Shown one piece after another: positions 53,778 through 63,594 of a stretch of DNA of 64,000 nt (its first letter is position 1; the number at the start of each line of letters is the position of its first letter). The translations under genes were made by a program, and so were the position numbers. Below the pieces are notes generated by a model, which was not told the DNA's origin, ran no database searches, and saw only the letters and a list, made by a program, of their open reading frames with translations. Origin of the DNA: Hyposmocoma kahamanoa (Eukaryota > Arthropoda > Insecta > Lepidoptera > Cosmopterigidae); assembly GCF_003589595.1 (NCBI RefSeq), contig NW_020653409.1:3289191-3353190 (forward strand). Reading direction: 5' to 3'.

Positions 53778-54474
53778 AGACTCGATACAACCTCAAACGG
53801 CTTTGGTTGATTCGGCATAACAGTCAAAGTGTTGAATCAATTATTTTGGAAAAAAATATACAGTAGAATTGAGGATAAACACTTGAGACTATATGATGAG
53901 AAAACACGATTCCTAAAAATTTTCACGATAGAAAAAACACAATTTTACCTCAAAATTTTACAAGAAAACCACGTATTGACTTTAACTTTACATATAAACT
54001 TTGACTTACAATTACATACAATGGACGTCGGGTCCGCGCTAAAAAATGTCCGAACTTATAGGGCGTTAAAATCGTATACAGAGCCTCATTCACGCTTTAG
54101 TCTTCGTTTGTTCGACTGACAGCGAAGCAAGCAAAATTAGACAGTACTGCGATGACATTACAATTTAAATTCAACGTTTTAGCTTTTTCATATTCCTTTA
54201 CATGTCACTACGTTTAAATAGGTTGACTTGGGACATTTTTTCATGGTTTTTGTATTAGACCCGTCGTCCATTTATTTGTAAGTCAATGCATATAAAAACG
54301 ATTTTTTTTATATCAACTCGTTATAGTACACGATATACATTTTATAAATGGCTTTAATTACGTATGTAAAAAAACATTTTGAAATAAAGCCAGAGTCCCT
54401 GTCGCTCGACCCAAGCAAAATGAACCGTGTTTGTTAATTCGAGTTGAGATAGCATCGACTCTTAGGGTCGTATT
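53778..54474 (+). mobile_element. Host element Q, copy 2, with nested MITE-P
   Basis: Both ends present: agactcgatacaacctcaaa on the left, ataaagccagagtccctgtc and gatagcatcgactc on the right. Here it lacks MITE-R and SINE-A inside but has MITE-P at 53999-54288. Confidence 0.5.
53999..54288. mobile_element. MITE-P, copy 4, nested in element Q
   Basis: 290 bp, perfect 8-bp duplication catataaa (53991-53998, 54289-54296). The left end has one mismatch (ctttgacttac). The short frame MDVGSALKNVRTYRALKS seen here and near 38.6 kb is MITE sequence. Confidence 0.87.
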
Positions 54475-54639
54475 CCAGAACTCTACTCAATGCTCAAGTT
54501 AGGATTTGACCAGACTTGAGTATGATTTCAAGCACTGGAAATACGACCCTAATGGCAAGGACTTGAGTGTGATTTTCAGTGCTCACTGCAATACTCAAGT
54601 CCTGACTTGAGCATTGAATAGAGTTCTAGAATACGACCC
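54475..54639. mobile_element. MITE-R, copy 2
   Basis: Exactly 165 bp like copy 1. Left gggtcgtattccagaactct; right end tagaatacgaccc. Flanks are TTA and ATA, so the target duplication is imperfect. Confidence 0.65.
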
Positions 54640-54705
54640 ATAAAATGTTTTGACTATATAACTATATAAGATATAACTTTTTAAATTAGTACACAAGTAT
54701 ATCAC

Positions 54706-54830
54706 CTGGAAGACACCTGAGGAAGTCCGCTTGCGCGTAGTGGGCTGCGGCAGCGAGGAGGACATGCTGTTGGAGCGCGGCCGTTCCACTCGTTGTCCCA
54801 GCTGGGTCCGAGACGCGGAGGATGAATTCA
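54706..54830 (-). CDS. Penultimate exon, Ser/Arg-rich, unidentified
   Basis: 125 nt between acceptor gattgacag and donor gtgata on the minus strand. It starts with two bases of a split codon, then 41 codons: NSSSASRTQLGQRVE, RPRSNSMSSSLPQP, TTRKRTSSGVFQ. It ends in phase 0, which fits the phase-0 exon at 51656-51967. Third codon positions are mostly G or C, strong evidence for coding on this strand. RPRSNS and RKRTSS both fit the basophilic kinase pattern R-x-R-x-x-S, so phosphoregulation is plausible. Upstream exons were not found. IRS-type adaptors carry similar Ser/Arg motifs, but that is only a loose likeness. Confidence 0.55.
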
Positions 54831-54839
54831 CTGTCAATC

Positions 54840-55140
54840 GTTATTACTATCGATTGAAGATCGCGGCTTATACCTTGATTATACTGAATTTGAGCTACTC
54901 TCCTGATGAAGTTTCAAGTTTCTCCAATAGCAAGCAACACATTAGCTTTTGTTCAATCTGATCAAGATATTTGCTGCGATATGTATCTTTCCTACTCAAA
55001 CAAAAATGTAAGATTGCCTGGAAGAAATTGCTACATAGCAATAAGGCCGACTGTTGCATATTAACTTACTATTATTACACTTAAGTTGTTGTATTGCATT
55101 TAAACTGTAATTGTATGTGCAATAAAGAGTATTTCATTAA
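54840..55140 (+). mobile_element. LINE 3' UTR end (plus)
   Basis: agattgcctggaagaaattg, ctacatagcaataaggccg, then gtatgtgcaataaagagtat and a ttcatt tail. The same block type is at 38.2 kb. It lies directly upstream of the minus-strand exon's acceptor. Confidence 0.6.
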
Positions 55141-55950
55141 TTCTTTCATTCAAATATTAAAAGGAAGAGTTTATGTGTTGATTATTGCTGGTGATATCAA
55201 ATGTAATTCACACTGAATGACAGTTGTTCTCGAATAGTAATGTTGGTTGCAAATAACTTGGTTTTAACTAGCTTTGACTAAGTGTTATAAAGATATTTAC
55301 TGAAACATAAAGTGTTGGAATTTGGTAACAAACAACAACCTGCTTTTGCCTCCTGCTACTATAAAAATAATAATATGTTGTTCCAAAAAAAAAATTACCA
55401 TTTATATGTAGCTTATGCATATGTAGTTTTTTGTTTTTATAATTTTGTTCTGTTTACATTGGAGGCAATAAAGAGAGATTTTATTTATTATAGCAATATA
55501 AATTGGTAATTGTACTCAAGTTTTTTTTAAGAACAAAAGTCACAATAAAAATGGCCTCTTTCACAGAGCTAAGAAAACAACAGAATATAGTTATTTTATG
55601 GTCAACTCATGCTTTTAGTACCACCGTTATCGGCAGAGGAAGGTTCCTCTATTCGCGTTTAATGTTTCCTATAGTTTAGCAAGAGTTTGTGCAAGTTAAA
55701 GCTATCTAAGTTTTAACATGGAAATTAATTAATTTCTGAAATAAGTATAAATAATAGATTGGATATACTACGAAAATTAATAGAGGATCAAATTGTGACA
55801 TACCTAGACGCATTCTTGTTGCATCTGGTGAGTTTCTGAAACAAAATATATCCCATAAATATCATGCATTTGACGAATGGGAACATTTGCATTTGACGAA
55901 AAGTGCACTGCGCAAATTATTGTATGTATCTGCTAAATATCAACATTTTT
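55141..55950. other. No gene recognised
   Basis: AT-rich. Frames at 55312-55509 and 55551-55679 have no family signature. Confidence 0.3.
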
Positions 55951-55952
55951 TC

Positions 55953-56245
55953 TATGATACTAAGTGACGGGCGAACAAGTGGGACTGGTGGTAAGCGACA
56001 CGCCCGTCCATAGTAGTTGCAGTGCCACTCAGAGCTTTATATCGCAAAGATCTGAGGGGCACTGCCACTGCTCCCGTCACCCGGAGACATAAGTTGACAA
56101 GTCCCATGTGCCTGTCGGCACACCGGCATACTTACCCTTCAAACTCGGAACGCAGTGATGGTCACATTACTGCTTGGCGGCAGAAATAGGTAAGGTGGCA
56201 GTACTTCCCTGGACGAACTCTTTCACAAGGAGCTTTACTGCTTCT
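55953..56245 (-). repeat. RepC, near full length (minus)
   Basis: Both ends present: tgatactaagtgacgggcga to ctttcacaaggagctttact. Confidence 0.7.
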
Positions 56246-56334
56246 GTTACTGCTTCAACCAATAAATCAAGCAACTACTAAAAACATCAAAATTTAAAAT
56301 TTATTTTAATGAATATCATAGTGTTTTTACTACA

Positions 56335-56435
56335 TTGAACAAAGACGGACTAGAACCAGTTGCCACACAGCTCTTACCAACTGAGCTACAGGCCGAGGCA
56401 GCACAACCTACGAATTTTGTCTAAGTGTAAATCTT
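56335..56435 (-). repeat. tRNA-like SINE fragment (minus)
   Basis: The minus strand reads ggcctgtagctcagttggta and agagctgtgtggcaactggt, then ttctagtccg as a decayed B box. The A box is nearly tRNA-perfect, but no cloverleaf stem closes, so it is not called a tRNA gene. Confidence 0.5.
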
Positions 56436-56441
56436 TGTTTA

Positions 56442-56632
56442 ACTGCCTCAGTGACCGCAGGGTTACCATGCTGGACTGCCACGCAGAGGTCCCGGATTCG
56501 ATTCACGGGCCGGGAGAAATATTTATGTAGCCTACATTTATTTCTCTCGTGGGTTTGGGTGTAATTTGTGGTTGTCTATGTGTGTGTTCATGGCACCCGC
56601 GATACAGGGTTTCCCTAGTGCAGGGCCATGGT
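56442..56632 (+). repeat. SINE-A (plus)
   Basis: aactgcctcagtgaccgcag (mutated A-box), gattcgattcacggg B-box variant, ends gtgcagggcc without the usual gtgtgcgtt tail. Confidence 0.7.
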
Positions 56633-56639
56633 ATTAAAA

Positions 56640-56997
56640 AAGGCTTTTTTCCGCTAGCATATTACGAGTATATGTATATTAAGAATCAGCACATATATTT
56701 CATCGGCGTAAATGACCCGGAGTTGACTTTTCCGAAGGGAAAAACGGTACACATTTTTACCATACAACGCCCAAGAGGTAAAAAGGTTACAAATTAAAAA
56801 TCATAATTTTGTGATTTGTTTAAGGCGCATACAAAATCCGGGAACTAGGGCAACAAAAATCACCATGAAGTTAGCAAATGTTATTTTTAACGAATGGTCG
56901 GCAGGTAAATCATAAAAGTTACATATTTACTTGCCACATTAATAATAAAAGTAATAAAAGATTTCTATTCTATTCTATTCTATTCTATTCTATTCTA
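56640..56997 (+). mobile_element. LINE-like 3' part with (TTCTA)n tail
   Basis: A frame reads AYYEYMYIKNQHIYFIGVN, then LTFPKGKTVHIFTIQRPRG and a stop at 56795-56797. The following 3' sequence ends taaaagatttctattctatt. I do not recognise the protein family; the tail marks it as a retroposed 3' end. Confidence 0.4.
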
Positions 56998-57311
56998 CAT
57001 TTGCCGTTTTTGAGTTAGTACAATTATAACTTTTTGAGATGTACACTAGTTGTTTTTAATATTATTTAACTATAATGTCTTTAAAAACTTTAGTAATATC
57101 TAAACTTTTAACCATAGTCTTAACTCTACGACGACGAAATCGTTTTTTACTACTTTTAGAACCCGTCTAGGTTTACCAGGCAAGGCTAGATTTAATTGGA
57201 GAGACTAATTCCTGACACCAGCGTCGCATTCACATGTCGTAGAGACACCAGAGGTCAGCGGGGACTTTAGTTAATCTAAAAAGGTTTTTTTAACGGGTAA
57301 GTTGCTATATT

Positions 57312-57350
57312 ATGTATAACTCTCTTACAAGGAGCTCTACTGCTACTACA
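57312..57350 (-). repeat. RepC 5' end fragment (minus)
   Basis: ctctcttacaaggagctcta, ctgctactac. Confidence 0.45.
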
Positions 57351-57497
57351 TATATGACTGTCAAACGCAACGTGTCAGACGGAGAGTTCGTATTCTTTTG
57401 TTTTTTGGTTGTTCAGCTGATTAAGTCATTGAATATCAACGATTTGGCTGAACTGGTGTTTTAAAGAAAGCCTCGGACTGGACCTTTGTTTTTCTTT

Positions 57498-57790
57498 TTA
57501 ACCGACTTCAACAAAAGGAGGAGGTTCTGAAATCGACTGTATGTCTTTTTTTTATTTGTATGTACGTATGTTACGCGATAAGTTGTGAAGCGATTTTGAT
57601 GATTCTATTTTTGTTGAAAAGAGGGTACCTCCGTAGTGGGACATTCAAATTTGAAGAAAATATTCCACCTCCAAGGGTGGCAAACTAAGGGATGAATCCA
57701 TTTTTGCGCACTTTCTGGTAACCGATTTCAATAAAATTAAGCAAATAGATGTAATTCCACGATTTTTTAAGGTAGATTTTTTTATAAAAA
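57498..57790 (+). repeat. RepE, longest copy
   Basis: aaccgacttcaacaaaagga, gaagcgattttgatgattct, gaaaagagggtacctccgta, ccacctccaagggtggcaaa, then accgatttcaataaaatt and ttccacgattttttaagg, shared with the 20.3-kb copy. Confidence 0.65.
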
Positions 57791-58611
57791 ACGTTTATTA
57801 TTTTATACTTTTTCTTATTATTAAAATCCCATGCAACGTGGCTATACATTTACAGCAATTAACCTCCCATTTTCAATTACTAACAACATAAATCGGACAA
57901 AGTAAAGTGTAAATTACCGCCTTAATAACAAGCCCAGTGGCTCTCTAGCCGCCATATCAACATCAGTGTTAGGCAATAATAAATACATCGTCCATGATGA
58001 AGCGACTCATCAGAAAACAAAAGTAACGGACAAGTCTTTGACAACATGTTTCAACGTCATGTTATAGACCAATAGTAAGTCATGTTCTCTCTCCCTTAAA
58101 GCATGTGCGGTGTACATTTATTTAAAAAAAATGTTTCTGTAATAGTCTATGTAGGTTCTCCGTCGTTGTGGGTTCTCGTCTCAGTGAATTCTGTCGAAAT
58201 TCACCGGTCAATTTTCGAGTAAAAACGCGTGTGTTCTTCAACTTGATATTGGCGAAATCATCGATTACTTCGATGGGGCCATAACATTTAAAAGAAGAAG
58301 TCATGTTTTAAGGTAAAATTCGAGAGAAAAAAGCTGTCTTTTTCAAATAAACAATCATTATAATAAATATTATTATACCAGCACATTTATCTACAATGTT
58401 GATTGTTAACATAAATTATTGAACATATAGTTGATTATTACTAGCGTTGGGTCACAAACAACACATTTGTGTTTATGACAAGAAGGGCAGTATGTACGTC
58501 GAGGTCCACCTTATTATCATAATTAATGTGCGACATCGTCGAGGATAATGCAAAGGTGCGTATGTGACATTGGTAAAAAGCTCGTATCTTTCACGAGATC
58601 AAATATTAAAG
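57791..58611. other. No firm gene
   Basis: A 60-codon minus frame (58122-58304) starting MTSSFKCYGPIEVIDDF is unrecognised. Confidence 0.3.
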
Positions 58612-58801
58612 GGGTACAACTTTTATTTTTGCAAAGGAAGCATTAATTTATTTACGGACTGATAACAATAGATTCCAAATCAGTAAATCAGGCTAATTTG
58701 GTTGCCACGACATTTACGCGGATTTGATGTGGCCACTAACTTACCGAAATGGCAACTTCATAACGTATGCTAGTTACGCGTAATTGCACAATCTCCTACG
58801 A

Positions 58802-58807
58802 TATAAA
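58802..58807 (+). promoter_or_regulatory. TATA box at inner edge of left arm
   Basis: tataaa within cgatataaatgg, about 30-36 nt before catactcatcacaatc, which resembles an arthropod initiator. The matching place in the right arm reads gatattac, so the box exists on one side only. Confidence 0.4.
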
Positions 58808-58931
58808 TGGATAGCGCAATGACGCGCTAGCATACTCATCACAATCAATCTCAACTTTAGTTAGCTGGTTCAAAATAATAAGTTAGAAATTATTATATAG
58901 TTTGTACACTGTGAAACTTAGAGAATTCAAA

Positions 58932-59012
58932 ATGCAACAGAGTGGCGGGTGGGCGAGTCGCTGGACAGACGTCGTCGCAGTGATCGAGAGGGAGCATCCG
59001 CGTCGTAATTAA
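58932..59012 (+). CDS. 26-codon small ORF or first exon, uncertain
   Basis: First ATG after the TATA/initiator pair. Reads MQQSGGWASRWTDVVAV and then IEREHPRRN-stop. GC-rich compared with its surroundings. It could be a first exon (a possible donor ggcgg|gtgggc would cut after five codons), an upstream ORF, or chance. No homology is known to me. Confidence 0.2.
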   Translation: MQQSGGWASRWTDVVAVIEREHPRRN

Positions 59013-59103
59013 GCGCACGCGCATGTCAGCAGAGTTTGAGTTTAGAACTGTATTCATTACGTTTGGATACACCTAATGATGGAGACAAGTTTTTGTTAGA
59101 GAC

Positions 59104-59510
59104 TTGAGAATTTGCAATTCATTTAAACGAATCCATAATTCTTGGAATGATAATATTTTTATACATAACTCATGTTGCCTTATACAATTTAATGATGAAC
59201 ATTGTCTAAAATTTCGAAGTCTTCGCTACCAAATTAAACAGATTTTTGCAGCCAGAAACATTGAAATTCTTCCCGGCGGGGCTTCGAACGTGCTTCAACG
59301 TAATAATAAAATGCCACGGGAAGACATCCAATTATCGAGCAAAAATTGTTATAATTCAACCAGCTCGTGCAATATTTATTAAAAATTCGAAAAGAACTGT
59401 TTATCAACTGCATTCCTTCCAGATGACGAGTCGTAAATGCCTTCAGTTTTGTAATATAAATATACACCATTTTTTCTTAATTACTGCGCGACGAATTTGG
59501 TATTAAAAAT
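59104..59510 (+). other. Overlapping open frames inside the 1.8-kb element
   Basis: Two plus frames (59104-59382, 59246-59506) and one minus frame overlap. An acceptor-like gatttttgcag ends at 59251, ahead of a frame reading PETLKFFPAGLRTCFNVII. They may be remains of the element's own gene. Not recognised. Confidence 0.25.
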
Positions 59511-59576
59511 CTCGATGAGAAATGAATATATACATTAAAATTTGTTGCTTATGATGTTAGTAATAAGACTATTTAG

Positions 59577-59880
59577 TAGCTGTCGAGCTCCTTGTGAAAG
59601 AGTTCGTCCAGGGTAGTACTGCCACCTTAACTATTTCTGGCGTCGATCAGAAATGTGAGCATACTGCATTCCGGTTTTAAAGGGTAAGGGTGCTGGTGAA
59701 ATTACAGGCATATGGGCTTGTCAACCTATATCTCAAGGTGACGAGTGCAGTAGCAGTGCCCCACAGATCTTTACGGATTAAAGCTCTGAGTGGCACTGTA
59801 ACTGTTATGTACAGGCGTGTCGCTTACCTCCAGGCCTTTAACTTCTTCATCACGTCACTTGGTATATCATTAAAAAACTA
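59577..59880 (+). repeat. RepC inside the 1.8-kb element
   Basis: tgtcgagctccttgtgaaag to atcacgtcacttggtatatc and an A-rich end; near full length. Confidence 0.7.
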
Positions 59881-60428
59881 TTTTACTAACATCACTGCTA
59901 GGCTGTTAGTATTTTACTAACCATATGTGTATATACTTTTTTTTAACTACATGATATTCGAATATTTTGTACCAACGTCTGAACTTACTACATTACTATC
60001 CTAACCTTTTCTTTGGTAAAAAAGTTAGGAAAAAGACTGAAAGAAAACCAAAATAAAGGAACAAGGATCAGGCGTGCTAAGATTGCCAGGAGTTAATACG
60101 TGGTCGTAGAGTGAAATCTCGCATACGGATTTTTACTTACGAGTAGTTTGTTTTTACTGATTTCTTTGAAGCAAAATTTATAAACCTCTTGCTTAAATAT
60201 ATTATTAAAGTAATATCGTCTGGGTAGTGGAATTACGCGTAACTAGCACTGGATTATGAGTTTCTATTTCGGTAATTTAGTGGCCAAAACAAATCCGCGT
60301 AAATATGGTGGCAATCAAATCAGCGTGACCACAGATTACTTAATAGTGGCGTGATTTACGGGAATCCATTATTATCAGTCTGCAGACGATATAATTAATG
60401 CTTATTGTTCTAAAACGAAAGTCGTAGC

Positions 60429-60950
60429 CATGTAAATAACAAAGTAATAAAGTTAAATCTCTCTCCTTTAAAATTTAGTGCACAATCAATATGAAAACGC
60501 TAAATAAACGTTTAGGTTTCGTATTATTTGAGATTTTAAATATTGTTCACAGCAGATGTTAACATTTATTAATTAGTACTAACTTTGTATACATGTCTGT
60601 GAACTACAGGCTGAACTACCCATGTAATTTATACTGTGAAATTATTCACTTTACTCTGTATTATATACTTGCATAAATAACTACTAAAATTATCGTGTTT
60701 ATGATATTTTACATCAAAATTTGGTCCTCATTCTGAAAAATTACATCGAAATCACAACGACGAATAAGAAGCATTACGGTATTAAATAAACATAAATTAC
60801 ACGAAACATATGTAGAAGAATAAATTTCTATACAATTAACAATAATAAATTCATGCAATAAATTATAATAGAGAATGGGCTACATAACACTTGACACACG
60901 AGTAGGTAAAAATACAGTGAAAACTGGAGTTACCGGAGGGAGAATAACGT
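60429..60950. other. No gene recognised
   Basis: AT-rich, no motif. Confidence 0.3.
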
Positions 60951-60954
60951 AGAT

Positions 60955-61145
60955 AGATAACAGTTGCAATGCCACGCAGAGCTTTAAATCGCAAAGATCT
61001 GAGGGGCACTACCACTATGCTCGTCACTCTCATTCATAAGTTGACAAGTCCCATATGCCAGTAATTTCACCAGCACCGTTACCCTTCCAAAGAACGCAGT
61101 AATACATTACTGCTTGGCGGCAAAAATAAGTAAAAAGCTCTACTG
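60955..61145 (-). repeat. RepC (minus), deleted copy
   Basis: gataacagttgcaatgccac, gatctgaggggcactaccac, tacattactgcttggcggc; small deletions near the 5' end. Confidence 0.6.
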
Positions 61146-61705
61146 CCACTTAAGTAAGTGCTCACGGCGCCACCTGATTAGTTACTTAAAACATAATAAA
61201 GAGAAACATGGAGATTGATTTACACCACGATTACCTTTTTCTATGGAGAAAAGTGAAACTAATAAGAAACCCTTGGTTATGCATTTTTCTACTGACGCAT
61301 GTAAGCATAAAACTTTAGTGCCTAACGCCTTCACCAGTAAAATACATTATATATACGTTGGTACAGTTGATTTGCAGTAAAAAACGGTGAGAATTATTGA
61401 CTAGAAGCTATGAGTCAATCAAAAGAGGTTCGGTGTCATCTTGGCGAGACCATTGCCTTTTGTGGTATAATGTTTGATGGATTGCGTCTCTTCAATCTCA
61501 TGCGGGTTTCCATCATAAGAACGTTTGCAAAAACGTAATTGATCTGGATTATATCTTCTTTTTAACAAAGATAAAGGCACCACACATAGCTATTGATTTT
61601 ACACCAGGATCTACACCGCACTTGGGCAGAATTTGTTTATTAAAACATAGATTAAAAACGGACAAAAATGGGCTTATTTTCAGTCAGTTAAGAATGAACA
61701 AATCG
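61146..61705. other. No gene recognised
   Basis: No supported frame. The sequence is less AT-rich at 61430-61520 without a recognisable product. Confidence 0.3.
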
Positions 61706-61707
61706 TC

Positions 61708-62609
61708 GCCTTAGTTTCTCAAACTCGTATCTTAAAGCACAAAGTTACTGAAATGCAATAAATGGATTGTATATACAAATTTTGCAGCCTGATTTCATAT
61801 CACATTTCCTTCATATTTACACACTAGCTTTTACCTATTCTTAAAGTAATGCATCCTAATTAACACCCTTGGTAAGAAATTTAAAATAAATAGAAAGTTT
61901 GCTATCTCCTGAATAATCACTCTTTATGATAGATAGATAGATAGATAGATAGATAACACGTTTATTCAGCACAAATACAAACAGAAACAAAACATTTACA
62001 ATCACTTCACAGAGTATAACATAAAAGCACATAGAACATTCATTATTAATTTTATACACATTTATACAAAACACATATTGCGAGACAAAACAAATACTGT
62101 GAGAAAAACAAACAAATACTATAACAACTGATACAATTTTAAAATACTTATGACTACAGTTTGTGCTGAAATGGCCCTGACTCAGCATAAATACTGTAGA
62201 CCAAGAAAAGGCAAACAGTGCTGATTTTCTGCCAGTACCATATGGTGAGCGATCGCAGCCCAGTAAGCCATGCCACCAAAGTGCATCACACGCAAATATA
62301 TATACCTAACTCTAAATACTATATATATATGTATATCAAGCAAGAGTGTAAGATGTAAAGCAAACAATGTAAACAGTGTAAGCAATGAAGGTAAGCAATA
62401 TAAATAATAATGTAAGCTTACAAACATAATATTAAATTATAACACTAGCCACCAAATATGAGTATGTATAGGTACGGAAATTTAGGTTTGCAGGTATCAA
62501 ACGCATTGATTAGGGAAATATTTATGTAGCGAGACACATCTGCTCTGACAATAGATGTTTTTTATATTCCCGCTTAAATTTATGAGATACGAGTTTGAGA
62601 AAGTAAGGC
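61708..62609. mobile_element. MITE-S, copy 2, split by a LINE
   Basis: Same ends as at 52.3 kb (gccttagtttctcaaactcg; right end gagtttgagaaagtaaggc). The interruption 61930-62578 is bordered by tttatga (61923-61929, 62579-62585). Confidence 0.65.
61930..62578 (-). mobile_element. LINE 3' end with (GATA)n tail (minus)
   Basis: 649 bp. The minus strand ends gtgctgaataaacgtgttat followed by ctat repeats. A coding-like C-terminal bit reads MHFGGMAYWAAIAHHMVLAE. The long minus frames here (61856-62427) are mostly 3' UTR and not a gene. Confidence 0.6.
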
Positions 62610-62611
62610 AT

Positions 62612-62688
62612 CGAATGCTTGTCGGTAGAAATAGGTAGGAAGGTAAAACTTCCATGGACGAATTCTTTCAGACGCTCTACTGTTAATT
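62612..62688 (-). repeat. RepC 5' end (minus), diverged
   Basis: cttgtcggtagaaataggta, ccatggacgaattctttcag. Confidence 0.4.
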
Positions 62689-63480
62689 GCCGAAGACAAA
62701 GAAAAAACTACCCACAATTAAACATAATAAAAAACATTAAAAATAAAAAAAGTAAACACAATTACCGCAAATCCGAACCTATCCATAGGTGACAAAAGCT
62801 AATTTCGATCGAACTACCCAGGAAGACATCAGCTTGATCACAAAGTAAAAGAAAGCGTCGTATTGTAACCCAATACACAGTTAAGACTAAGTGGGTAAAC
62901 CGTTTCAGTTACTTTATTGTTCGTAGTACAAGTACTGGCGCGGGTAAATCACCAGTAAACGAAGTAGAGGACGGCTTACATGGAGTCGAGGCCTTATTTA
63001 GGCATAGAAGACCATAGATGGTGAAAAACAAGCGTCTTTACGGAAAGGAACAAAAATTATGTCTCGAAATTGTTGAGCAGTGTTAAATATGTAGCTTAAA
63101 GCTTTGCGACGACGTTAAGACAGTAAACGAAGCTTACACAAATAGTAGTCCATGGTGATAGATGTAGTTAAATTTAAGAAGTTTAGTCCAGAACACTCTT
63201 GAAAATTTTCTGTGCAATTTCAATTGCACTGTTCATATTTTCAATTGAATCACGATCAAATAACAATATATACGATGCTTATTTTATTGAAAATCATGAT
63301 GTTTTTACTATAATAATATTCGTATACTTTTTTGTGAAAATACAAATTTCGTTAGTAAATAAACAATTTATTCCACTTCAAAAAAAAATGTATCCAATTT
63401 TCTAAGAGCAGTTTCCATAGTGCCCCCTTTCGTATAGTCCAACCTCGATATCTTTTACGCTGAAATAGAGTGTAATTAAA
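62689..63480. other. No gene recognised
   Basis: AT-rich. The frame at 63199-63405 (starting MKIFCAISIALFIFSIES, signal-peptide-like by composition) has no following domain or splice context and is probably chance. Confidence 0.25.
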
Positions 63481-63489
63481 TGTCACGTT

Positions 63490-63540
63490 TGGCCGCCTTA
63501 CAGCACAAAGTTACTGAAATGTAAAGAATGGATTGTACTA
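63490..63540 (+). repeat. MITE-S fragment
   Basis: ggccgccttacagcacaaag, ttactgaaatgtaaagaatg; corresponds to the left part with an internal deletion. Confidence 0.4.
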
Positions 63541-63594
63541 TACTGAACTAGTATATATGTAATATACTAGTTCGTTATTTGACAAAGAGCATCA

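Larger units (their letters stand above)
51968..54705 (-). other. 2.7-kb intron filled with nested elements
   Basis: Between the two coding exons of the minus-strand gene. It contains MITE-S split by a LINE and a SINE-A, a diverged SINE-F, element Q with a MITE-P inside, and a MITE-R next to the upstream exon. The splice pair is gtgata donor and gcgcag acceptor. Confidence 0.55.
58612..60428. mobile_element. 1.8-kb element with ~0.2-kb inverted arms
   Basis: The left arm (58612-58808) and right arm (60208-60428) are diverged reverse complements. Shared landmarks, left strand: aagcattaatt, actgataacaatagattcc, tttacgcggatttg, ggccactaacttaccgaaat, gctagttacgcgtaatt. The 1.4-kb middle has a TATA-like promoter at its left edge, small frames (58932-59012, 59104-59506) and a later RepC insert. 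No transposase is recognised and the class is unknown. Confidence 0.6.

Noticed and set aside
53829..54119. 96-codon frame ending SRFSLRLFD
   Set aside because: It runs from element Q into MITE-P; the same end occurs in other MITE-P copies.
55551..55679. 42-codon ORF starting MASFTELRKQQ
   Set aside because: Plausible start but no homology, no promoter and AT-rich context; such ORFs are expected by chance.
56335..56435. tRNA gene
   Set aside because: Only the A-box half matches; the B box is decayed and no acceptor or anticodon stem can be closed. The SINE-A and SINE-B heads fail likewise.
61856..62427. Two long minus-strand frames (110 and 81 codons)
   Set aside because: They lie mostly in a LINE 3' UTR and its GATA tail and cross the border of MITE-S.
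63199..63405. Signal-peptide-like small secreted protein
   Set aside because: The hydrophobic start is what AT-rich DNA often encodes; nothing follows it and there is no poly(A) signal or exon context.
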